Assembly (NCBI GenBank): GCA_964549915.1 | Contig: CAZJWX010000120.1 | Location: 1 to 6,084, forward strand | DNA from: JAUZRW01 sp964549915 | GTDB taxonomy: Bacteria; Chloroflexota; Anaerolineae; Aggregatilineales; Phototrophicaceae | Reading direction: 5' to 3' | DNA: 6,084 nucleotides | In this document: piece by piece, positions 1-5,733 of the stretch | How positions within the stretch are numbered: the first letter of the stretch is position 1 | Layout of the letters: each line of letters opens with the position of its first letter | Notes under the pieces: model-generated | What the model was told of the DNA's origin: nothing | Database searches by the model: none | Seen by the model: only the letters and a program-made list of their open reading frames with translations | Program-made: the position numbers and the translations under genes

Positions 1-3000
1 ATGCCCTATATGCAGGGTGGCACGCTGCGCGGACAGTTGACAGGTGAACCTCTCCTGCTGGAAGAAGCACTCGCGTGGCTCGAGCAAATTGGCGCGGCGC
101 TGGATCATGTGCATGATCGGCACAGCGGTCTGATTCACCGTGATGTGAAGCCAGAAAATATGCTCATCGGTGAAGACAAGCGTACGCTGCGGCTGGCGGA
201 TTTCGGCCTGGTCTTCAGTTCGGATAGCGAAGATGAACGGCTGACCGACGAAGGCAAGCCCGCCGGAACCGGGCGCTATATGGCACCGGAACAATGGCGT
301 GGGAAAGCACTCAGCCGACACACGGATCTGTACGCTCTGGGGATTTTAGCGTATGAACTACTGACCGGACATCTGCCATTCCAGCATAAAAATGACCTTG
401 ACCTGGGCAATGCCCACTGTGAACAAGAACTTCCTGCTGACTCACAGCTACCGGATGAAATTTTGCGCATCTTGCAGAAGGCCACCGCCAAGCAACCGGA
501 TGAACGGTACCCAACCGCACGCGCCTTCTTGACCGATTTGCGTAACTGGGATGTTGACCCCGCGAACCTCACTCCGCGCATCCGAGATTACCTGAACTGG
601 GTGACGGATGAACTGTATGAGAGCGTTCGGGCGCAATTCATCGAACTCAAGGGCGATGAGATGGCGCTGCGGCCTCAGCCAAAATTGCGACATATGCACA
701 CCTGGGACGATGACGATGACCTCTTCGGGCGGGCTTCGGCCTCGGTGGAAGCGGATCATGTGCCTGCGGAAACCCAGGCGGCGCAGTACGTCAAGAATGT
801 GCGCCAGCGCCTGCTGACCATCGATAAAGTGGTGCTAATTGGCGAACCGGGCAGCGGCAAAAGCTGGATGCTGCGCCGTTTGCAGGCGGATTATGCCCGT
901 GCCTGGTTGAAAAGTACAGGCGATGGACGTGGCCTGCTTCCGGTATTGGTGCGCCTGAATGAATACACAGGCGGCAGCTTCGCGGATTTCGTCAAAGGGG
1001 CGCTGGACATGCTGGCACCCTACCATGACCGTCTCTTGCGCGAGAAGCAGCTCGTGATTCTCTGCGATGCGCTCAACGAGATGCCGCGCAAAAACGGTCA
1101 GATGCGCCAGTTACTGGCATACCTCAAGAATGCGCCGTATTTCATCGTCTCCTGCCGCGTGCGCGATTACCGCGATGACCTGGGCGAATTGAAGCCGCTG
1201 GAGCAAGTGCTGCTGCGTGACCTCGAATTACCCGCTATCCGTGAACTGGTGCAGAGCCGCTTGCCGGATGAGCAGGGTGGGGCGCTCTGGGAAGAGATGG
1301 GCGGCAGCGATGCCCTGCGCGAATTCTGGGATAAGACCGAGAACGAAAAATTCTGGGAGCCGCAAGCGTTTCGCTATTCCTTCGAAGCGCCTGATGACTG
1401 GTTCAGGATGCACCAGGGAGCGCGGTTGATCCCGCTGGCACGCAACCCCTACATGGGCGATTTGCTCTGCCGTACCTACCGCGATAGTGGGGGCAGTTTA
1501 CCCGCCAGCCGTGCCGCACTCTTCGGGCAGTTCATCTCAAACATGCTGGCACGCGAAGCCAAAGCCGCCGCCCGTCGGGGTGAGACTTTCCCGGAACCAA
1601 CCGCTATCGACGTGGCCTTGATCGCGCTGGCAAAGGCCTTGCAGGATGGAGGGCGCACGGTCATCGAATGGGGGGATGCGCAGCGCCTGACCACAGCCGA
1701 TTTACTGGACGCAGCGACCAATGCCAACATCCTCGCCAGTGAAGGTGACAGCCTGAAGTTCGCACACCAATTATTGCAGGAATACTTCGCCGCGAAGATC
1801 CTGCTGGAGAAGATGGAAGCCGATGAACACGAAGGCAGCCACGCACGTGCCTATGAAGTCTTCCAGCCGGATTGGTGGGATCCCGGAGTCTGGCGCGAGA
1901 CGGTCGTCATCCTGGGTGAATTCCTGGGTGGGGCAGGGGGCGCGAACCGGGTTTTGCGCTGGCTGGCACCCGTGACCCCGGAAGTGGCGCTGGATGTGCT
2001 GCGGCGCAACGGCGCGGGCTATACCGTCGAAAATGACCTGGAAGTCAGCAGCCGCGAGGCGCTCATCGCTGGCGCAGAGGCGCATACTGCCGAAGATAAC
2101 CCCATTGGACGCGCTGCCGCCTACCGCGTCTTGAGCATCCTGAATGCTGACCAGCGCCCCGGCATCGGGCTGCTCCCCTCTCCCAGCGCAGCTTTTGGGA
2201 GAGGGGCCGGGGGTGAGGGTCTACCTGACATTGCCTGGAGCGAGCCAATTCCACCCGGAAAATATCCCATCGGTGGGGATGAGAATGCCCGTAACGCACT
2301 ACCTGCTGAGACCTACGAACTGGACTACAGCTACCGCGTGGCGAAATACCCGGTGACGAATGCGCAATTCCAGGCCTTCATCGATGCCGACGTTGCAGGC
2401 TACAACAATCCGGCTTATTGGACACGCGCAGGGCTGCAATGGAAGGGTGAGCGCCGCGCCCCGGATGAATACAGCAATAGTGACTTCCGGCTGGCGAACC
2501 ACCCTCGCATCTACGTGCGTTGGTATGAAGCGATGGCCTTCTGTGCCTGGCTGACGGAGCGCTACCAGCTAGCAGGTCTGATCCAGGCAGAGGAGATCAT
2601 CCGGCTGCCGCAGGAGAAAGAGTGGGAAATCGCGGCACGCGGTGTAGATGGATTATTCTATCCCTATGGCAACAAGTTTGACGAGGCAAATGGCAACACG
2701 CGCGAAACAGGCATATCGCAGACGAGCGCCGTCGGCATGTTCCCGGATGGTGTTTCCTGGTGTGGCGCTCAGGACCTGAGCGGCAATGTCTGGGAATGGT
2801 GTTTGAATCCATATGCCGAGCCTGACGGTGGCTTGTCCGAGGAGCATTGGCACTCGGACGCGCGGCGTGTGTTGCGCGGCGGCTCGTGGCGCAGCGGCGA
2901 TTACAGTGCGCGCGCGGCTTCTCGCTACAGCAACTCTCCCTACGGCAGGGCCTACTATGACGGGCTCGGTTTTCGGTTGTTGTGTTGTCCCCGTCTTCTC

Positions 3001-3009
3001 TCAAAATAA
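1..3009 (+). CDS. DGR target protein 1: Ser/Thr kinase - NACHT NTPase - FGE-sulfatase/C-type-lectin domain (5' end missing)
   Basis: The gene is open from the first base. The initial Met is probably internal, because the protein begins at the kinase hinge and the ATP-binding N-lobe is absent, so the true start lies outside the window. Residues 46-53 are the HRDVKPEN catalytic loop, 67-69 the DFG motif and 95-97 APE, followed by the usual D109 region. A linker with an acidic patch leads to a P-loop NTPase: Walker A GEPGSGKS at 281-288, Walker B-type LVILCDALNE at 351-360, and an SCR sensor-like segment near 384-386. The FAHQLLQEYFAA motif at 587-598 is typical of NACHT proteins. Residues from about 745 to the end form an FGE-sulfatase (formylglycine-generating-enzyme-like, C-type-lectin fold) domain, with GNVWEW and RVLRGGSW...GFRLL motifs. 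Its C-terminus is VR1. By family knowledge the lectin fold displays the diversified residues. I infer a receptor in which variable ligand binding controls the NTPase and kinase. The ligand and substrate are unknown. Confidence 0.93.
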   Translation: MPYMQGGTLRGQLTGEPLLLEEALAWLEQIGAALDHVHDRHSGLIHRDVKPENMLIGEDKRTLRLADFGLVFSSDSEDERLTDEGKPAGTGRYMAPEQWRGKALSRHTDLYALGILAYELLTGHLPFQHKNDLDLGNAHCEQELPADSQLPDEILRILQKATAKQPDERYPTARAFLTDLRNWDVDPANLTPRIRDYLNWVTDELYESVRAQFIELKGDEMALRPQPKLRHMHTWDDDDDLFGRASASVEADHVPAETQAAQYVKNVRQRLLTIDKVVLIGEPGSGKSWMLRRLQADYARAWLKSTGDGRGLLPVLVRLNEYTGGSFADFVKGALDMLAPYHDRLLREKQLVILCDALNEMPRKNGQMRQLLAYLKNAPYFIVSCRVRDYRDDLGELKPLEQVLLRDLELPAIRELVQSRLPDEQGGALWEEMGGSDALREFWDKTENEKFWEPQAFRYSFEAPDDWFRMHQGARLIPLARNPYMGDLLCRTYRDSGGSLPASRAALFGQFISNMLAREAKAAARRGETFPEPTAIDVALIALAKALQDGGRTVIEWGDAQRLTTADLLDAATNANILASEGDSLKFAHQLLQEYFAAKILLEKMEADEHEGSHARAYEVFQPDWWDPGVWRETVVILGEFLGGAGGANRVLRWLAPVTPEVALDVLRRNGAGYTVENDLEVSSREALIAGAEAHTAEDNPIGRAAAYRVLSILNADQRPGIGLLPSPSAAFGRGAGGEGLPDIAWSEPIPPGKYPIGGDENARNALPAETYELDYSYRVAKYPVTNAQFQAFIDADVAGYNNPAYWTRAGLQWKGERRAPDEYSNSDFRLANHPRIYVRWYEAMAFCAWLTERYQLAGLIQAEEIIRLPQEKEWEIAARGVDGLFYPYGNKFDEANGNTRETGISQTSAVGMFPDGVSWCGAQDLSGNVWEWCLNPYAEPDGGLSEEHWHSDARRVLRGGSWRSGDYSARAASRYSNSPYGRAYYDGLGFRLLCCPRLLSK
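2175..2206. repeat. Palindromic repeat inserted in the interdomain linker of target 1
   Basis: An 11-bp perfect inverted repeat (CCCCTCTCCCA at 2175-2185 and its complement at 2196-2206) encloses a 10-nt loop. It is followed by a G-rich tail to about 2219. It lies in frame between the NACHT region and the FGE domain and encodes a low-complexity Pro/Ser/Gly stretch (LLPSPSAAFGRGAGGEG). Repeats of this style are dispersed in many bacterial genomes, notably Chloroflexota. That this is a mobile small repeat that landed in a tolerant linker is an inference. Confidence 0.6.
2862..2991 (+). repeat. Variable repeat 1 (VR1) of the DGR
   Basis: This 130-bp segment aligns with the template repeat at 3204-3327. 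The first 28 bp, the central 18-bp GCG...CGC block and the last 24 bp are identical. Twenty of the 32 template adenines are replaced by other bases and none of the 92 non-adenine template bases differs. The only other difference is a 6-bp insertion at 2959-2964 (GAC GGG). Reading frame is kept. The diversified residues lie in the lectin domain after RGGSW and after ARAASR. The match to the template ends after TTGTCCC; beyond it VR and TR diverge, which marks the likely initiation-of-mutagenic-homology boundary. Confidence 0.95.
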
Positions 3010-3132
3010 GCTCTGCGCTCTGGATCTCTGACCTCTGGTCTCTGATTCTCAGGGCGCGCAGCGCCCCTCTAAGGGGGTGTGGGGGAAGCCCCCACAGGCG
3101 CGTCAGCGCACTCGTTCCCGCCGTCAGGCGGG
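2992..3132 (+). repeat. Left arm of 141-bp inverted repeat downstream of VR1
   Basis: This stretch contains the last codons and stop of target 1 and about 123 bp of noncoding DNA. It matches the complement of 5593-5733 at 138 of 141 positions; the three mismatches fall at about 3110-3113. It is rich in hairpins: a 6-bp stem at 3052-3066 (loop GCA), an 8-bp stem at 3078-3096 (TGTGGGGG, loop AAG), a 4-bp stem at 3098-3109 and a 6-bp stem at 3117-3132, the last two both with GTCA loops. In characterised DGRs such as the Bordetella phage BPP-1 system, hairpins just 3' of the VR promote target recognition. A similar role, or mRNA 3'-end formation, is possible here. No T-tract follows the stems. 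Confidence 0.85.
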
Positions 3133-3152
3133 GTAAATTTTGCAATCTGGCG

Positions 3153-3158
3153 TATACT
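3153..3158 (+). promoter_or_regulatory. Possible -10 element for TR RNA
   Basis: TATACT is one base from the sigma-70 -10 consensus and lies about 45 nt upstream of the TR, just after the inverted-repeat arm and an AT-rich stretch (3134-3140). No convincing -35 hexamer is present at 16-18 bp. The TR could instead be transcribed by read-through from target 1. Weak prediction. Confidence 0.25.
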
Positions 3159-3203
3159 CTTGTTGTGGGTGTCGTTTGCCCATCAGGTCACCCGGAGACG
3201 AAT

Positions 3204-3327
3204 GCGGCGTGTGTTGCGCGGCGGCTCGTGGAACAACAACAATAACAATGCGCGCGCGGCTTCTCGCAACAACAACAATCCCAACAACAGGAACAACAAT
3301 ATCGGTTTTCGGTTGTTGTGTTGTCCC
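3204..3327 (+). repeat. Template repeat (TR) of the DGR
   Basis: This 124-bp segment is the invariant donor for VR1 and VR2. It holds 17 adenine-bearing codons: fifteen AAC/AAT, one AGG and one ATC. They are arranged in blocks of six, four, two plus AGG, and three plus ATC. All 32 adenines lie in these codons; the constant 5' 28 bp, central 18 bp, CCC codon and 3' 24 bp contain no A at all. DGR reverse transcription substitutes opposite template adenines, so every mutable base is placed in a variable codon. AAY codons can become 15 amino acids and never a stop. The TR lies 212 bp after VR1 in the same orientation, opposite to the RT. Confidence 0.96.
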
Positions 3328-3577
3328 ATCTTCTTTTGTCCCTGAATCCGGGTGCGATGCTAATCCAGGTCGCACGACGCTGCGCCCCACCATCGGCGTT
3401 GGCGTTCCAACAATGCCGCACGTTCACGGACGGGCGGTTGAGGCGAAGGAGAGAGAAGAGCGCCGGGATGATCTGGTCTGCACGCAAATAGACCGCTACC
3501 GGGCAGGTGGTCGCGTCAGGCGCATACAAAATACGGGGTGCAGCCTGGATTCGCTCCCGCTGCACCCGCCCCTCGCA
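3328..3577 (+). ncRNA. Noncoding spacer downstream of TR, probable part of the DGR RNA
   Basis: No convincing gene occurs between the TR and the RT stop codon. On the + strand the stretch can fold. A 6-bp stem pairs 3352-3357 with 3370-3375. A bulged hairpin at 3394-3418 has 5- and 4-bp stems around a CGTT loop. In the BPP-1 DGR the TR RNA extends into a structured spacer that binds RT-Avd and primes cDNA synthesis. This region is in the equivalent place 3' of the TR, so I infer the same role. The exact RNA ends cannot be read from the sequence. Confidence 0.5.
3536..3567 (-). terminator. Possible terminator for the Uma2-RT transcript
   Basis: A perfect 9-bp stem (3536-3544 with 3559-3567, GGGTGCAGC and complement) with a 14-nt loop begins 11 bp beyond the RT stop codon. 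On the minus strand it is followed by CGTATTTTGTATG, a short, interrupted U-rich run. It would stop RT transcription before it runs antisense through the TR. The U-tract is imperfect. Confidence 0.45.
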
Positions 3578-4585
3578 TCACAGCGGATGCGTCCTGAAAA
3601 CATGCGTTCGCAAGCCCCAGGTATCCGCATAACGCACATGATTGATCCAACCCTGCACGCTGGCATCCAATTCCGCAAACGAAATTTTTCCGCTCTGGTA
3701 TAGGTCGATATTGTTTTGCAGCCGTCGCGTGAATTTGACGACATTGCGCGATTTCAGGCGGCGGTGCGTGGGGTAAACGACGAATCCCAGCCAGGGGATG
3801 CCATCCTTGCAGGGCAAAACCTGGGCTTCAGCTTCATGAACCGTCAGACGCAACTTCGCCAGGAAGTCGATATTGGCGCGTTTCCATTCGTAAAGTTGCT
3901 TTTTGCTGTCGCTGAAGAGGGCGAAATCATCCACATAGCGCAAAAATGCTGCACAGCGCAATTCCCTGCGCACAAAATGATCGAAGGCGTTCATGTACAC
4001 GTTGCTCCAGAATTGGCTGGTCAAGTTCCCTATTGGTAAACCGCGTGGACGGGTTGCCGCGAAGAGATCATCCCCAGGGAAATAGACCATCTCATATTCC
4101 TGTGCCAGCACCCCGGCACCACTCGCCAGAATTTGATCCACCAGCCAGAGCGTTTGCTGGTCTTCAATCACCTGTGCGATGGATTCGCGCAAGATGGCAT
4201 GATCCAGTGACGGAAAATGCTTGACGATATCCATGCGCAGCACATAACGATAGCGACGCGCATTTCGCTGAAGCGCATCCAGCGCGGCATGAGTGCCTTT
4301 GCCGACCCGGTTAGCATAGCTATGCGAGTGAAATCGAGCATCAAAAATCGGTTCGATCACATTGCAGAGGGCGTGATGTACCACGCGATCCCGGAAGGGC
4401 GCAGCGCTGATCTTACGGCGCTTCGGCTCATGAATGGTGAAGTGCGTGTAGGCTCCCGGTTGGTAGCGCCCTGTGAGCAGTTCATCCTGCAAGAGCAAAA
4501 GGCGATCCGCCACCTGATGCTCGAAGATTGCGGCGGGAGGTTTACCCCGTTTGCCTTTCGCAGCTTTGCGATAGGCTAGCAGCAA
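3578..4585 (-). CDS. DGR reverse transcriptase
   Basis: This RT copies the TR RNA into adenine-mutagenised cDNA with Avd. Numbering from the TTG start (335 aa), the RT domain runs in order. The RT1/2 region has KRRKISAAPFRDRVVHHAL (55-73). Motif A is VLRMDIVKHFPS with catalytic D119. Motif 4 is GLPIGNLTSQF (182-192); IGxxxSQ is the DGR signature in place of the QGxxxSP of retrons and group II introns. YVDD carries catalytic D219 and D220, and the WLGF block is at 265-268. The C-terminal thumb contains WINHVRYADTWGLR. No maturase or endonuclease domain is attached; the length is normal for the family. The start is uncertain. No ATG is near, TTG at 4585 is the first standard start, and the frame stays open upstream to 4631 with RT-like ERITSWEN before it. 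The gene follows Uma2 by 22 bp, so co-transcription and coupled translation are likely. Confidence 0.95.
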   Translation of the reverse strand: MLLAYRKAAKGKRGKPPAAIFEHQVADRLLLLQDELLTGRYQPGAYTHFTIHEPKRRKISAAPFRDRVVHHALCNVIEPIFDARFHSHSYANRVGKGTHAALDALQRNARRYRYVLRMDIVKHFPSLDHAILRESIAQVIEDQQTLWLVDQILASGAGVLAQEYEMVYFPGDDLFAATRPRGLPIGNLTSQFWSNVYMNAFDHFVRRELRCAAFLRYVDDFALFSDSKKQLYEWKRANIDFLAKLRLTVHEAEAQVLPCKDGIPWLGFVVYPTHRRLKSRNVVKFTRRLQNNIDLYQSGKISFAELDASVQGWINHVRYADTWGLRTHVFRTHPL

Positions 4586-4607
4586 ATTCTCCCAGGATGT
4601 GATACGT

Positions 4608-5168
4608 TCAAACGTTGAAGATGTCCTTTACGGAGATGGGTTTGCCCAGGGTGCGAGATGCGAAAGCTTCTTCACCTGCGTAGGCTCCCTGCCGCTGGAA
4701 ATGACCGTCTTCGCTCACCCACACTTCGATTACGTCATGTAGCGGGTCAATGATCCAGTATTCTCGCACGCCATGCCGCTCATATGCCAGGTATTTCTCC
4801 TGGCGGTCATATTTGGCAGTGCTGGGGGAAAGCACTTCCACCACCAGATCCGGCGCACCAAGGATGCGTTTTTCGTCTTGCTGCGCGATGCTGAGATTTT
4901 CAGGCGTGATATACAGCACATCTGGCTCGAAGATATTCTCGTCATCCATCCGCACTTCTGTTGGGGCAGTGTACGCAATACCTCCCTTTTGGGCTTCCAC
5001 CTGTGCCAGAAGTAACAGAATTTTCTTGATAATCGTTTGATGCTTCAAAATCGGGGGCATACCGATGACAACCTCACCGTCGATGAGTTGGATCAAATCG
5101 TGCTGCTGATATTCTGGCAGGTCATAATATTCCGCCGCCCGAATGCGTGTGCGTGTTGGCTGTACCAT
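4608..5168 (-). CDS. Uma2 family (DUF820-type) PD-(D/E)XK nuclease-like protein
   Basis: A 186-residue protein. The ATG at 5168 is chosen because GAGAGG lies 7 nt upstream (5176-5181); the frame is open further upstream only as antisense of avd. Family hallmarks are LIDGEVVIGMPPILKHQ (28-44), EPDVLYI (81-87), APDLVVEVLSPST (105-117), then D121, K125 and GVREYWIIDP (133-142). The family has a restriction-endonuclease-like fold, but a biological function is not established for most members. Many copies occur in cyanobacteria and Chloroflexota. It is divergent from avd (55-bp gap) and upstream of the RT on the same strand, which makes it part of the RT transcription unit. It may be a passenger, or it may act on target DNA in the DGR; the sequence cannot decide. 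Confidence 0.92.
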   Translation of the reverse strand: MVQPTRTRIRAAEYYDLPEYQQHDLIQLIDGEVVIGMPPILKHQTIIKKILLLLAQVEAQKGGIAYTAPTEVRMDDENIFEPDVLYITPENLSIAQQDEKRILGAPDLVVEVLSPSTAKYDRQEKYLAYERHGVREYWIIDPLHDVIEVWVSEDGHFQRQGAYAGEEAFASRTLGKPISVKDIFNV

Positions 5169-5223
5169 GAGCAAACCTCTCAATGCATTGCTGACTACCA
5201 TTATGCCATAGAAAGGAAGATCA
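5169..5223. promoter_or_regulatory. Divergent intergenic region between Uma2-RT and avd
   Basis: Both transcription units must start here or within the opposite gene. It contains a perfect 10-bp palindrome, CAATGCATTG (5181-5190), a candidate operator. It also holds CATAAT on the minus strand (5200-5205), a possible -10 for Uma2-RT without a clear -35. Ribosome-binding sites for both genes are present: AAGGAAG at 5213-5219 for avd and GAGAGG at 5176-5181 (minus) for Uma2. The promoter positions are weakly supported. Confidence 0.4.
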
Positions 5224-5601
5224 ATGCCCGCTGATGACATGGTGATTCTCGTTCGAGTGTATGATTTATTGGATTGGCTGCTGCCCCAGGCGGAGAAATT
5301 CCCTGCTGCGCAGCGATTCGTCTTCACGCGCCGCCTGACCGATGCGGCTTTCGACTGTATAGAAGCGCTGTACCTCGCCAACGCGCACACGCAGCAGCAG
5401 CGTCTGGAATACCTGCGCACGGCGGATGCCAAGTTGAACACACTGCGGCTCTATTTACGGCTGGCGCATCGCCGCAAATACCTCACAGACGGGCAATACC
5501 AGCATGTGAGCGTCATGGTCGCGGAAATCGGGCGCTTGCTCGGTGGCTGGCTCAAGCAAACCGGGAAAAACACCCGTGACCGTGATTCGCCACCCGCCTG
5601 A
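5224..5601 (+). CDS. avd: DGR accessory variability determinant (Avd-like four-helix protein)
   Basis: A 125-residue, basic, mainly helical protein. The ATG at 5224 is preceded by AAGGAAG. The N-terminus YDLLDWLLPQAEKFPAAQRFVFTRRL (13-38) is the familiar start of bacterial Avd and the related 23S rRNA intervening-sequence four-helix proteins. Further helices include LNTLRLYLRLAHRRKYL (71-87) and VMVAEIGRLLGGWLK (97-111). In studied DGRs, Avd forms a pentameric basic barrel that binds the RT and the DGR RNA and is required for cDNA synthesis. Here it is on the opposite strand from the RT and separated from it by Uma2, which is not the simplest arrangement. Its last residues (about SPPA) and stop codon lie inside the right arm of the 141-bp inverted repeat, so the C-terminus is partly repeat-derived. 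Assignment rests on the DGR context and the N-terminal motif. Confidence 0.9.
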   Translation: MPADDMVILVRVYDLLDWLLPQAEKFPAAQRFVFTRRLTDAAFDCIEALYLANAHTQQQRLEYLRTADAKLNTLRLYLRLAHRRKYLTDGQYQHVSVMVAEIGRLLGGWLKQTGKNTRDRDSPPA

Positions 5602-5733
5602 CGGCGGGAACAATGGCGCTGACGCGCCTGTGGGGGCTTCCCCCACACCCCCTTAGAGGGGCGCTGCGCGCCCTGAGAATCAGAGACCAGAGGTCAGAGA
5701 TCCAGAGCGCAGAGCTTATTTTGAGAGAAGACG
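5593..5733 (-). repeat. Right arm of 141-bp inverted repeat downstream of VR2
   Basis: Complement of 2992-3132 with three mismatches. It spans the end of avd, the intergenic gap between the convergent avd and target 2 genes, and the target 2 stop codon. The same hairpins recur: 5593-5608, 5629-5647 (8-bp stem) and 5659-5673. Located between two converging genes, they may also serve as bidirectional 3'-end structures. Confidence 0.85.

Noticed and set aside
2992..3132. Inverted repeats as transposon terminal inverted repeats
   Set aside because: No transposase and no target-site duplication can be seen; the homology runs on into the VRs and lectin coding sequence, fitting duplication of target gene ends instead.
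2597..3145. Long minus-strand open frame opposite the target 1 lectin domain
   Set aside because: Arg/Cys/His-rich shadow of the FGE coding frame; no recognisable domain or start signal.
3232..3300. AAC/AAT-rich tract as a microsatellite or CRISPR-like repeat
   Set aside because: The blocks align codon by codon with two VRs whose differences fall on its adenines; this is the DGR template. There are no regular repeat-spacer units.
3140..3703. Plus-strand open frame through the TR and the RT 3' end
   Set aside because: Reads the TR in another frame and the RT antisense; no family features. The region is better explained as TR plus RNA spacer.
3578..4585. Group II intron or retron RT
   Set aside because: No maturase or HNH domain and no intron boundaries or msr/msd structure; motif 4 is IGNLTSQ and Avd, TR and VRs are adjacent.
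5169..5441. N-terminal extension of the Uma2 frame
   Set aside because: It is antisense to avd, has no Uma2 character, and the ATG at 5168 has a good ribosome-binding site.
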